Origin: Thioalkalivibrio sp.
Lineage (GTDB): Bacteria > Pseudomonadota > Gammaproteobacteria > Ectothiorhodospirales > Ectothiorhodospiraceae
Length of the DNA: 37,459 nt
Assembly: GCA_003563455.1 (NCBI GenBank)
Contig: PWRV01000248.1
Coordinates: 1 to 37,459 of the forward strand
Direction of reading: 5' to 3'
Shown here: piece after piece, positions 16,677-24,388 of the stretch
Layout of the letters: every line of letters starts with the position of its first letter
How positions within the stretch are numbered: position 1 is the stretch's first letter
Made by a program: the position numbers and the translations under genes
The notes under the pieces: generated by a model
The model's input: only the letters and a program-made list of their open reading frames with translations
Database searches by the model: none
What the model was told of the DNA's origin: nothing

Positions 16677-17279
16677 ATGGCAAACGAAGGCGTGAGTCGA
16701 GGTCGCCGCCGCTTCCTGGTGGCAGCGACTTCGGTGGTCGGCGGTGCGGGGGGGGTGGCGCTGGCCGCTCCCTTCGTGGCCTCACTGCAACCGAGCGCGC
16801 GTGCTCAGGCTGCCGGGGCCCCGGTGGAGGTCAACGTATCACAGATCGAGCCGGGCCAGCGCATCAGTGTCGGCTGGCGGGGCCGTCCCGTCTGGGTGGT
16901 GCGGCGCACGCCGGAAATGCTCGATCTGCTCCCCGGGATCCGCGACCGTCTCCGCGACCCGGATTCCGAGCAGGTCGCCCAGCAACCGGAGTACGCGCGA
17001 AATCCTCACCGCTCGATCGATCCGGAGATCGTGGTGCTGATCGGCCTGTGCACGCATCTGGGCTGCTCGCCAACCTACCGGCCGGAGATCGGTGCCGCGG
17101 AGATGGGCGCCGACTGGGCAGGCGGCTGGCTGTGCGGATGTCACGGTTCTCGATTCGACATGGCCGGGCGCGTCTACCGCAACATGCCGGCAGCACTGAA
17201 CCTTGAGGTGCCCCCGCATCACTATCTGAGCGATGACGTGATCCTGGTGGGCGAAGATCCGGATGGAGGCACTGCGTAA
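16677..17279 (+). CDS. petA: Ubiquinol-cytochrome c reductase iron-sulfur subunit (Rieske)
   Basis: Rieske 2Fe-2S subunit of the cytochrome bc1 complex; takes an electron from ubiquinol and passes it to cytochrome c1. The 200-residue product has a twin-arginine type N-terminus (RGRRRFLVAATSVVGG, residues 8-23) that is also the membrane anchor. The cluster-binding boxes are CTHLGC (125-130) and CGCHGS (153-158), with two Cys and two His ligands. The ATG at 16677 was chosen because GGAGA lies eight bases upstream and the Tat motif is then near the N-terminus; an in-frame ATG at 16584 would add 31 basic residues with no family match. Its stop overlaps the petB start (TAATG). Confidence 0.97.
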   Translation: MANEGVSRGRRRFLVAATSVVGGAGGVALAAPFVASLQPSARAQAAGAPVEVNVSQIEPGQRISVGWRGRPVWVVRRTPEMLDLLPGIRDRLRDPDSEQVAQQPEYARNPHRSIDPEIVVLIGLCTHLGCSPTYRPEIGAAEMGADWAGGWLCGCHGSRFDMAGRVYRNMPAALNLEVPPHHYLSDDVILVGEDPDGGTA

Positions 17280-18688
17280 TGGCCGGAAACACCGCTGACA
17301 AGATCCAGGGCGGGGTGCTGGGGTGGGTGGACGCCCGCTTTCCGCTGTCGCAGCTCTGGAACGAACACCTCGCGCAATACCACGCGCCCAAGAACTTCAA
17401 CTTCTGGTACTACTTCGGCTCGCTCGCATTGCTGGTACTGGTCATCCAGATCGTCACCGGCATTTTCCTCACGATGTTTTTCAAGCCCGACGCCGAACTG
17501 GCCTTCGCGTCGGTGGAATACATCATGCGCGACGTGGAGTGGGGCTGGCTGATCCGGTACATGCACTCGACCGGCGCTTCGTTCTTCTTCGTGGTCGTTT
17601 ATCTGCACATGTTCCGGGCGCTGTTGTACGGGTCGTACAAGAAGCCGCGCGAGCTGATCTGGATCTTCGGTGTTCTGATCTACATCGTGCTGATGGCCGA
17701 GGCCTTCGCCGGTTACCTGCTGCCCTGGGGCCAGATGTCGTACTGGGGCGCACAGGTGATCGTGAACCTCTTCGCGACCATCCCCTACATCGGTCCGGAC
17801 CTGGTCACCTGGATCCGGGGCGACTTCCTGCTCTCCGATGCGACCCTGACCCGCTTCTTCGCGCTGCACGTGATCGCGCTGCCGCTGGTGCTGCTGCTGC
17901 TGATCGTTGCGCACATCATCGCGCTGCACGAAGTGGGTTCGAACAACCCCGATGGTGTCGAGATCAAGGCGAACAAGGACGAAAACGGCGTGCCGCGCGA
18001 CGGCATCCGTTTCCACCCCTACTACACGGTGAAGGACCTGGTCGGGGTCGGCGTCTTCCTGATCGCCTTCTTCGCGGTGGTCTTTTTCGCACCGGAGATG
18101 GGCGGACTGTTCCTGAAACCCGCGAACATGATCCCGGCGGATCCGCTGGTCACGCCCGATCTGATTCCGCCGGTTTGGTACTTCACCTCGTTCTACTCGG
18201 TGCTGCGCGCGGTGCCGGATCCCTTCCTCGGCGTGGTCGCGATGGGCGCCGCGGTGGGGATCCTGTTCTTCGTGCCCTGGATCGACCGCAACCCGGTCAA
18301 GTCCATCCGGTACCGTTCCTCCGCGCACAAGCTCAACCTCGCGGTCTTCGTCGTGACCTTCGTATTCCTCGGCTACCTGGGGTTGCAGCAGGTGACCGCG
18401 CTGTACGGTGAGTTGACGCTGCGTTTCGCGGTGATGTACTTCCTGTTCTTCTGGCTGCTGTGGTTTCACAGCAAGGAGCGGTCCGCGGTCTTCACCCTGG
18501 TGTCCTTCGTGCTGCTGGTCGGGATCTATTCCTTCTACGACTACACGCGCTTCGACCCGGCCAACGCCCAGTTGCTGCTGACCGCCTGGCTGCTCCCGAC
18601 CGCCTACCTGTTCGTCACCATGGTCGTGCCCCTCTTTGCGCGCAGCCTGGGGCGAGACCGTCCCGTTCCGGAAAGGGTGACCGCCTGA
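17279..18688 (+). CDS. petB: Cytochrome b of the bc1 complex, with C-terminal extension
   Basis: Membrane subunit carrying the two b hemes and the quinol/quinone sites. The 469-residue product has heme ligands His96/His110 and His197/His212; the second pair is separated by 14 residues, as I recall for gammaproteobacteria and b6f. The quinol-oxidation loop is PDLIPPVWYF (PPVWY in place of PEWY). The usual eight helices end near residue 395. Typical proteobacterial homologues are about 400-415 residues and go straight into a KPVPERVT-like tail. Here about 60 extra residues with two more hydrophobic segments (about 403-420 and 431-455) come first, and then RPVPERVT closes the protein. The reading frame is clean, so this is an insertion, not a frameshift. 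It overlaps petA and petC by one base each. Confidence 0.96.
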   Translation: MAGNTADKIQGGVLGWVDARFPLSQLWNEHLAQYHAPKNFNFWYYFGSLALLVLVIQIVTGIFLTMFFKPDAELAFASVEYIMRDVEWGWLIRYMHSTGASFFFVVVYLHMFRALLYGSYKKPRELIWIFGVLIYIVLMAEAFAGYLLPWGQMSYWGAQVIVNLFATIPYIGPDLVTWIRGDFLLSDATLTRFFALHVIALPLVLLLLIVAHIIALHEVGSNNPDGVEIKANKDENGVPRDGIRFHPYYTVKDLVGVGVFLIAFFAVVFFAPEMGGLFLKPANMIPADPLVTPDLIPPVWYFTSFYSVLRAVPDPFLGVVAMGAAVGILFFVPWIDRNPVKSIRYRSSAHKLNLAVFVVTFVFLGYLGLQQVTALYGELTLRFAVMYFLFFWLLWFHSKERSAVFTLVSFVLLVGIYSFYDYTRFDPANAQLLLTAWLLPTAYLFVTMVVPLFARSLGRDRPVPERVTA

Positions 18689-19428
18689 TGAAACCGTTGA
18701 TCGTCATTCTCTCTCTGACTGTGCTGGCGATGGGTCCCGTTTCCCTGCAGGCAGCCGGCCCTTCGGTCCCGCTTGACCGCGTGGCGGTGGACGTGACCGA
18801 CCAGGCCGCGCTGCAGCGCGGCGCGCGTCTCTACTTCAACTACTGCATTGGTTGTCATTCGGTGCAGTACATGCGCTACAACCGCGTCGGGCGGGATCTC
18901 GGCCTCACCGAAAATCAGGTCATCGAATCGATGATCTTCACCACCGACGAGGAAGGTGAACTCACCGGGCCGGGCGCGCTGATCACCAATGCGATGACCC
19001 CCGAGTACGGCGAGGAGGCCTTCGGCGTCGAACCGCCGGATCTCACGCTCGTGGCCCGGGTGCGCGGCGAGGACTGGCTCTACACCTTCCTCCGCAGCTT
19101 CTATCTCGACGATGCGCGCCCTCTGGGCGTGAACAATGTGGTCTACGAGAATGTCGGAATGCCAAATCCGCTGTGGGAATTGCAGGGCTGGCAGGAGAAG
19201 CAGGTCGGTACAAATGGCGAGGCGCGGCTGCGCGTGGTCGAGGCCGGCAGCATGAGCGGTCCGGAGTACGACCGGGCGATCCGCGACCTCGTGACCTTCC
19301 TCTCCTACCTCGGTGAACCCATGCAGATCGAACGGCAGCGGATCGGCATGTATGTACTGGCGTTTCTGTTCGTGTTCCTGGGACTCGCCTACCTGTTGAA
19401 AAAGGAATACTGGAAAGACGTACACTAG
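18688..19428 (+). CDS. petC: Cytochrome c1 of the bc1 complex
   Basis: Heme c subunit that passes electrons from the Rieske protein to soluble cytochrome c. The 246-residue product has a signal peptide (residues 1-23, MKPLIVILSLTVLAMGPVSLQAA), the heme motif CIGCH (53-57) followed by SVQYMRYNRVGRDLG, and PPDLTLVARVRG. The likely axial Met158 lies in NVGMPNPLWELQG. A C-terminal membrane anchor (about 220-240) ends in LLKKEYWKDVH, a standard family ending. GAAAGGG lies ten bases before the ATG, which overlaps the petB stop (TGATG). The TAG stop is also the first part of the inverted-repeat element that follows. Confidence 0.97.
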   Translation: MKPLIVILSLTVLAMGPVSLQAAGPSVPLDRVAVDVTDQAALQRGARLYFNYCIGCHSVQYMRYNRVGRDLGLTENQVIESMIFTTDEEGELTGPGALITNAMTPEYGEEAFGVEPPDLTLVARVRGEDWLYTFLRSFYLDDARPLGVNNVVYENVGMPNPLWELQGWQEKQVGTNGEARLRVVEAGSMSGPEYDRAIRDLVTFLSYLGEPMQIERQRIGMYVLAFLFVFLGLAYLLKKEYWKDVH

Positions 19429-19588
19429 TGGGCCATGCGGGAAGTTCGGTGACTATGGAGCACAGGCAGAAGTGCCGGAGCAAGGCGGGCAAGTGCCGGA
19501 ATTGCCATCCTGTTTCAAACTTGCCCAACGCAGCACCGGCGCTTCTGGCGAAGCGATCTGTTACCGAATTTTCCGCGTGGCCCACTAG
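19425..19588 (+). repeat. 164-base inverted-repeat element / long RNA hairpin behind petC
   Basis: Outer arms 19425-19453 and 19560-19588 (29 bases each) match at 25 positions as inverted repeats. Inner blocks also pair: 19467-19478 with 19536-19547 (11 of 12) and 19487-19494 with 19519-19526 (8 of 8). All five mismatches become G-U pairs in a plus-strand RNA, so the transcript can form about 49 pairs without a true mismatch in these blocks; the terminal loop is 19495-19518. Both ends carry CTAGTGGGCC/GGCCCACTAG. The palindromic CTAG could be a target duplication of a MITE-like element. The element contains the petC stop codon. Two copies of AAGTGCCGGA lie inside (19470 and 19491). No coding content is seen. 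Confidence 0.75.
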
Positions 19589-19596
19589 GGCCCGGA

Positions 19597-19629
19597 CCGG
19601 GCGGTGATTCCCAATCGGGACCCGCCCGG
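19597..19629 (+). terminator. Hairpin, possible weak terminator of the pet operon
   Basis: CCGGGCGG (19597-19604) pairs with CCGCCCGG (19622-19629), and an inner TCCC/GGGA stem continues it. The following bases (TTCCCAGTTT) are only weakly T-rich, so function as an intrinsic terminator is uncertain; it may instead protect the transcript end or act with the larger hairpin just upstream. Confidence 0.35.
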
Positions 19630-19679
19630 TTCCCAGTTTCCGCACCACTCCGCGTGTCTCGCGGCATTGGGAGAAAGCC

Positions 19680-20306
19680 ATGGCGCTTGTCGCCAACCGA
19701 CGTTCAGTGATGACCCTCTTCTCGGCCCACGACTGCGTGCGCTGCCACCGCATACGGATCATCCTGGCGGAGAAGGACATCGCCATCGATGTGGTCAACC
19801 TGGCGCCGGACGACATGCCGGAGGACCTCTCCGACCTGAACCCCTACAACGAGGTCCCGACGCTGGTCGACCGTGATCTCGCGCTGTACGGCACGCACGT
19901 GATCACCGAATACCTGGACGAGCGCTTCCCGCACCCGCCGCTGATGCCGGTCGATCCGGTGTCGCGGGCGGCCGCGCGTCTTGCGCTCTACCGCGTTGAG
20001 CGGGACTGGTATGCCGGCATGGATCTGATCGCGCAATCCAGTGGCGCGGGATTGGCCAAGGCCCGCAAGATGCTGCGCGAGAGCCTGCTGAACGCCACCG
20101 AGATCTTCGACCTGAAGCCCTATTTTCTCAGCGACGAGTTCAGCATCGTCGACAGCGCCATCGCCCCGGTCATGTGGCGCCTGCCCTCCGCAGGAATCGC
20201 GCTCGACAGCCTGCCGCGGTCGATCCAGCTCTACGCCGATCGCGTCTGCGGGAGGGAGTCCTTCCAGCTCAGCCTGACCGATGCGGAGCGGGAACTGCGG
20301 GAATGA
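19680..20306 (+). CDS. sspA: Stringent starvation protein A
   Basis: Glutathione-transferase-fold protein that binds RNA polymerase and helps in stationary-phase and acid-stress regulation. The 208-residue product matches SspA throughout: NRRSVMTLFSAHD, NPYNEVPTLVDRDLALYGTHVITEYLDERFPHPPLMPVDPVSRA, KPYFLSDEFSIVDSAIAPVMWRLPSAGI and a C-terminal LSLTDAERELRE. A CxxC pair (Cys19-Val-Arg-Cys22) stands at the position of the GST/thioredoxin active site, where E. coli SspA has no cysteines. GGGAGA precedes the ATG. It overlaps sspB (ATGA) and follows petABC, as in Pseudomonas. Confidence 0.96.
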   Translation: MALVANRRSVMTLFSAHDCVRCHRIRIILAEKDIAIDVVNLAPDDMPEDLSDLNPYNEVPTLVDRDLALYGTHVITEYLDERFPHPPLMPVDPVSRAAARLALYRVERDWYAGMDLIAQSSGAGLAKARKMLRESLLNATEIFDLKPYFLSDEFSIVDSAIAPVMWRLPSAGIALDSLPRSIQLYADRVCGRESFQLSLTDAERELRE

Positions 20307-20737
20307 GCATGACCTCGTCACGCCCCTACCTGCTGCGCGCACTGCTGGACTGGATCAGCGACAACGGCCTGACCGCACACCTGCTGGTCGACGCCACCCG
20401 GGCCGGGGTGGTGGTCCCCACTCAATTCGTCCAGGACGGCAAAATCACGCTGAATATCGGGCCTGCCGCGGTGCAGGGGCTGGAGATCGGCAACGAGTGG
20501 ATCGCCTTTTCCGCCCGCTTCGCCGGAAAGCCGATGCAGGTCAGTGTGCCCGTCGGCGCGGTGCTTGCGATCTACGCCCGGGAGAACGGCCAGGGCATGA
20601 TGTTTGGCAGCGAGCCCGGTGGTGAGGTCGAATCCGGCGAGAGTTCAGGGACGGGCCCCGGCGGTGAACGCGAAGAGGCGGATCCCGCCGCGAAGCCCGG
20701 GAAACGCAAGGGCCCGAGCCTGAAGGTCGTCAAGTAG
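20303..20737 (+). CDS. sspB: ClpXP adaptor SspB
   Basis: Adaptor that binds ssrA-tagged proteins and delivers them to ClpXP. The 144-residue product opens with SSRPYLLRALLDWISDNGLTAHLLVDA and has the substrate-binding core TLNIGPAAVQGLEIGNEWIAFSARFAGKP, then VPVGAVLAIYARENGQGMMF. A flexible Gly/Glu-rich linker (about residues 105-132) ends in the ClpX-binding tail RKGPSLKVVK, which matches the family XB motif. The ATG at 20303 overlaps the sspA stop. Its 3' end overlaps the convergent FAD oxidase gene by eight bases. Confidence 0.96.
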   Translation: MSMTSSRPYLLRALLDWISDNGLTAHLLVDATRAGVVVPTQFVQDGKITLNIGPAAVQGLEIGNEWIAFSARFAGKPMQVSVPVGAVLAIYARENGQGMMFGSEPGGEVESGESSGTGPGGEREEADPAAKPGKRKGPSLKVVK

Positions 20738-22115
20738 CCGCGGCATCGGGAAGACTCTTGCCCGGATTCATGATTCCGTCGGGATCGAAGACACGCTGCA
20801 GTCCGCGCATGAGTTCCAGCGCCACCGGGTCCAGCTCACGGCGCACGAACGCCTTTTTCACCAGCCCGATCCCGTGTTCGCCCGAGAGTGTGCCCCGCAG
20901 CTCCAGCACCAGCGCAAAGACCCCGTCGAGGCAGGCCTCGGCCGAGCGCATCTGCGCCGGGTCCTCCGGGTCGACCAGCAGATTCACGTGGATGTTGCCG
21001 TTGCCGGCGTGGCCGAAGTTCACGATCGTAATTCCGTGCCGGCGGCTCAGGTCCTGCAGACCGTCAATCAGTGCCGGAATCCTCGATACCGGGACGACCA
21101 CGTCCTCGTTGATCTTCTTTGGAGCGACATTGCGCAGGGCCGGAGACAACGCCTTGCGGGTCCGCCAGAGACGTTCGGCATCCCCGGTGGTGGTGGCGAC
21201 CTCGATGCCCAGGCAGCCGCTGCCGCCGGCGGCCCGGCGGACCGCGTCCGCCGCGAGCCCGATCTGGGCCTGCGAGCCATCGACCTCGATCATCAGCAGC
21301 GCACCCGCCTCCTCGGGCAGTTCGGTGTCCGCATAACCACGGATCATCCCGATCGCCCCGGCGTCCATGAACTCGAGCGCGCAGGGGGTAACCGGCTGCG
21401 CCATGATCCTCGCGACCGCTGCCGCCGCTGCGGTCATGCTGGTATATACGGCCTGCATCAGCTGCCGCGTCTCGGGCAGCGGCGTCAGCCGCAGTGTGGC
21501 CTCGGTCAGCAGGGCAAGGGTTCCCTCGGAGCCGATCAGGAGACGAGTCAGGTCGTAGCCGACAACGCCCTTGGTCGTGTACACGCCGGTGCGCAGCGGG
21601 TCCCCGGTACCGGCGACGGCAGCCAGGCCCAGCGTGTTGTCCCGGGGCGTGCCGTATTTCACTGCGCGTGGCCCGGCCGCATTGCAGGCCAGGTTGCCGC
21701 CGATGGTGCAGTAGGCGCTGCTGGTGGGGTCGGGCGGCCAGAAGAATCCGTACTCGCCCGCAGCCTCCTGCACCTCGGTGTTGGTGGCGCCGGGCTGCGC
21801 GACCAGCCAGCGGTTGTCCGGATCGATCTCCACGATCCGGTTCATGCGTTCCATCGAGATCACCAGGCCGCCCGCCACCGGCACCACTGCGCCCGTGGTG
21901 CCGGTGCCGCGGCCGCGCACCACCAGCGGGCTGCGCAATTTCCGGCAGAGCCGCACCAGTTCCCCCGCCATCCGCTCGTCGGTGACAAAGGCCACCGCGT
22001 CGGGCGGCGCGTGCAGGCGGGAATTGTCGGCGCCGTAGGCCCAGCAGTCGGCCGGGTCCAGCAGGCGGTCCTGCGGGGGTAGCAGACGTTCCAGTTCCCG
22101 CTGCAGAGGGGTCAT
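20730..22115 (-). CDS. FAD-binding oxidase of the GlcD / D-lactate dehydrogenase family
   Basis: A flavoprotein of the PCMH (VAO) superfamily, likely oxidising a D-2-hydroxy acid (D-lactate, glycolate or 2-hydroxyglutarate); the substrate cannot be told from sequence. The 461-residue product has the FAD_binding_4 domain (about residues 35-175: LVVRGRGTGTTGAVVPVAGGLV, QPGATNTEVQ, CTIGGNLACNAAG, TRLLIGSEGTLALLTEATL). The FAD-oxidase C-terminal domain (about 215-455) carries FGHAGNGNIHVNLL and LSGEHGIGLVKK. No iron-sulfur motif or GlcE/GlcF genes are nearby, so it may act as a single subunit. The ATG at 22115 overlaps the yraN stop by one base (TGATG), tying it to the lpoA-yraN transcript, an unusual partnership. 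Confidence 0.88.
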   Translation of the reverse strand: MTPLQRELERLLPPQDRLLDPADCWAYGADNSRLHAPPDAVAFVTDERMAGELVRLCRKLRSPLVVRGRGTGTTGAVVPVAGGLVISMERMNRIVEIDPDNRWLVAQPGATNTEVQEAAGEYGFFWPPDPTSSAYCTIGGNLACNAAGPRAVKYGTPRDNTLGLAAVAGTGDPLRTGVYTTKGVVGYDLTRLLIGSEGTLALLTEATLRLTPLPETRQLMQAVYTSMTAAAAAVARIMAQPVTPCALEFMDAGAIGMIRGYADTELPEEAGALLMIEVDGSQAQIGLAADAVRRAAGGSGCLGIEVATTTGDAERLWRTRKALSPALRNVAPKKINEDVVVPVSRIPALIDGLQDLSRRHGITIVNFGHAGNGNIHVNLLVDPEDPAQMRSAEACLDGVFALVLELRGTLSGEHGIGLVKKAFVRRELDPVALELMRGLQRVFDPDGIMNPGKSLPDAAAT

Positions 22116-22468
22116 CACCAGTCCGCCTGGATCGCGTCCTGCAGCCACTCGATCCGATCGCTGGCGTCCAGCACGATCACGTCGAAGCGTACCGGTCCGC
22201 GCCAGCGCCGCTGCTGCAGGTAGGCCTCGGCGGTGCGCAGGAGGCGCTGCCGCTTCCGCGGGGTGATGCTTTCCGCGCCATCCGCGAAACCCCTGTGGCT
22301 GCGCTTGCGCACCTCGACGAAGACGAGCACGTCATCCTCCCGGGCAATCAGGTCGATCTCGCCGAAGCGCCGGCGGAAGTTGCGATCGATCACGCGCAGG
22401 CCCTGGCGCGTCAGGAACCGTTCGGCACCGTCCTCGGCCACACGGCCCTGTTCGACGGGCAGGGCCAT
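22115..22468 (-). CDS. yraN: YraN family putative endonuclease (UPF0102)
   Basis: Small protein of the UPF0102/YraN family with a restriction-endonuclease-like fold; cellular role not established. The 117-residue product has the conserved order GAERFLTRQGLRVIDRNFRRRFGEIDLIAREDDVLVFVEVRKRS, where Glu (GEID) and the EVRxR segment correspond to the PD-(D/E)xK-type core, then ITPRKRQRLLRTAEAYL and RFDVIVLD. The start at 22468 overlaps the lpoA stop by one base (TGATG). Placement directly after lpoA is as in E. coli and Pseudomonas; the usual next genes diaA and yraP are missing here. Confidence 0.95.
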   Translation of the reverse strand: MALPVEQGRVAEDGAERFLTRQGLRVIDRNFRRRFGEIDLIAREDDVLVFVEVRKRSHRGFADGAESITPRKRQRLLRTAEAYLQQRRWRGPVRFDVIVLDASDRIEWLQDAIQADW

Positions 22469-24354
22469 CAGTCCTCCCGCTGCTCGATCACTTGCATCGG
22501 CGCCGGTCGCGCCAGCCCATCGTGGAACTCGAGCCAGGCCGGTTGCCGCAACCAGTTCCGCGTCGGCGGGTGCTGCCGCCAGGTGCCGGCCACGCCGTTC
22601 ACCTCGAGATGGGGTGCACGCAGGTAGAGCGGCAGCCCCGAAGCGACGTCCATCGCGTCGATCCCCAGTGCCGCGAACCGTGGCAGGCGCGATGCGGTGG
22701 TCTCGATCTCTTCCGTCGAGGCCAGTTCGGCGAGCAGCTCCGGTTCGGGGTTCAGGGCGGGGTGCAGCCACGGCGCATCGGGGAAACGGATTCCGCTCAG
22801 GTCGCGGTCCCGGTCTGCCTGCGGCCGACCCTCGTATACATGCGAGGTCGCCAGTATCGGCAGCCTGCTGGCCCTGTGGTAGTGAAGGTGCGGTACGACG
22901 AGTCGCAGATCGGCCGCCGGTCCGGCGATGAAGATCATGTCGATGTCACCCCGAACCTGGGCGTCGGCCTCCAGTTCCAGTCGTGTCTGGCGGCGTACTC
23001 GCTGGATGCGCTGTTCGCTGGCGTCGATCCCGAGCGCGGTCCCGATGCGGGTATTGATCTCCGGTGAGCGTGCCTCGAAGCGGTGTTCCGCGGTCACGCG
23101 CCCGGACTGCCGTTCGAGGGCGTCCCTGAAGGCGCCGGCGACGCGATCGCCGAAGGAACCCTCGGGCACCAGTACCAGCGCCCGGTCGTTGCCGAGTCCG
23201 CGCGCGCGCTCCGCCACCGCGCGGGCGTCATCCTCGGGCGACAGCGACAGCACCCAGAAGGGGGCGGCCAATGTTCCGGGCGGATGGTTCAGCAGCAGTG
23301 TGGGCACGCCGGAATCGATCGTCGCGACCCTGTCTACCGCCTCCGGTACCAGCGGGCCGATCACCCGGTCCGCTCCCTGCTGCAGGGCATTGCGGTAGGC
23401 CGCATCCGCAAGATCTTCCTGGCCCGCGGTATCGAAGACCAGCAGGGAACCGGCCATGTCACGGGACTGGTAGAACCGGGCAGCGATGCCCTCGAGCAGG
23501 GCATTGCCCAGATCCGCCAGGGGCCCGCTCAACGGCAGCAGCACCGCAACCCGTGCCGGGGGCTCGATCGCCTGCTGCAATGTGTCGCGCAGTTCCGGCA
23601 GCAGGGCCTGGCCCGGGTGCCGGGGGTGCTCGCGCTCCCAGTGGGCGACCGCCTCGGTGAACGCGTCGGGATCGGTACCGGCCCCTCGGACGGCCCGGAA
23701 CAGTTCGATCCATCCAGCGATCGGTTCGGGATCCTCGAGCCTGTCGAGCTGCCGGATCTGCGCCGAATCCAGGGCCGCGAGCAGCCGCCAGATCGCCCGC
23801 TGATTCGCGCTCTGCAGCTCCGGCCGGTCGATCCGGTAAGGGTCCAGCTCGACCCGGGCCAGCAGGGCCTCCAGCGCCGGGCCGTGCGTCGTCAGCAACT
23901 CCGCGTGCAGTGCCAGCGCGTCCCGGTAGAGTGCGGTGTCCGGCGACTCATCGATCGGCGGCAGACGCTCCAGTGCCAGCCCGGAATCCCCGAGCAGGAC
24001 CGCAAGACGCGCGCCACGGTAACGGTCGGCGAGCGTGCCGCGGCCGTCGTCCGGCAACAGCGTCCACAGCCAGTTCGCGCGCAGCACCGCGTCACCCGCC
24101 GGTTCTTCCAGTCCCAGCACCGCGTCGATCGCGGTGCGCGCGAGCGCCGGATCCGGGGTGGCCTCGGCCTCGATCAGCAGGTTCCCGGCCCGCGCCTCGG
24201 GGCTGATCTCCCTCACCTCGGGATCGGGCGCTTCGGGCGGCGGTGCCGGACGCGGCGCGGCACAAGCGGCGAGCAGGATGCCAGCGCACCCGGCCAACAG
24301 GATCCGCGCCGTCAGGCCTGCGCGCGCGGAGAGGGTGCTGTGGGTTAGAGTCAC
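22468..24354 (-). CDS. lpoA: Penicillin-binding protein activator LpoA
   Basis: Outer-membrane lipoprotein that reaches through the periplasm to activate the bifunctional synthase PBP1A. The 628-residue product begins with a lipoprotein signal (hydrophobic ARILLAGCAGILLAAC; lipidated Cys most likely residue 31, LLAAC). A helical TPR-like N-terminal region follows (about 40-290), then a periplasmic-binding-protein-like C-terminal domain (about 300-600) starting RVAVLLPLSGPLADLGNALLEGI and including DMIFIAGPAADLRLVVPHLHYH and LPILATSHVYEG, both LppC/LpoA hallmarks. The only plausible start is GTG at 24354, just before the signal sequence; no clear binding site precedes it. E. coli LpoA is longer (678). 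Just 34 bases separate it from divergent rsmI. Confidence 0.95.
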   Translation of the reverse strand: MTLTHSTLSARAGLTARILLAGCAGILLAACAAPRPAPPPEAPDPEVREISPEARAGNLLIEAEATPDPALARTAIDAVLGLEEPAGDAVLRANWLWTLLPDDGRGTLADRYRGARLAVLLGDSGLALERLPPIDESPDTALYRDALALHAELLTTHGPALEALLARVELDPYRIDRPELQSANQRAIWRLLAALDSAQIRQLDRLEDPEPIAGWIELFRAVRGAGTDPDAFTEAVAHWEREHPRHPGQALLPELRDTLQQAIEPPARVAVLLPLSGPLADLGNALLEGIAARFYQSRDMAGSLLVFDTAGQEDLADAAYRNALQQGADRVIGPLVPEAVDRVATIDSGVPTLLLNHPPGTLAAPFWVLSLSPEDDARAVAERARGLGNDRALVLVPEGSFGDRVAGAFRDALERQSGRVTAEHRFEARSPEINTRIGTALGIDASEQRIQRVRRQTRLELEADAQVRGDIDMIFIAGPAADLRLVVPHLHYHRASRLPILATSHVYEGRPQADRDRDLSGIRFPDAPWLHPALNPEPELLAELASTEEIETTASRLPRFAALGIDAMDVASGLPLYLRAPHLEVNGVAGTWRQHPPTRNWLRQPAWLEFHDGLARPAPMQVIEQRED

Positions 24355-24388
24355 GACGGGTTCTTGAAGCGATGAGAGGCAGTCAGTA

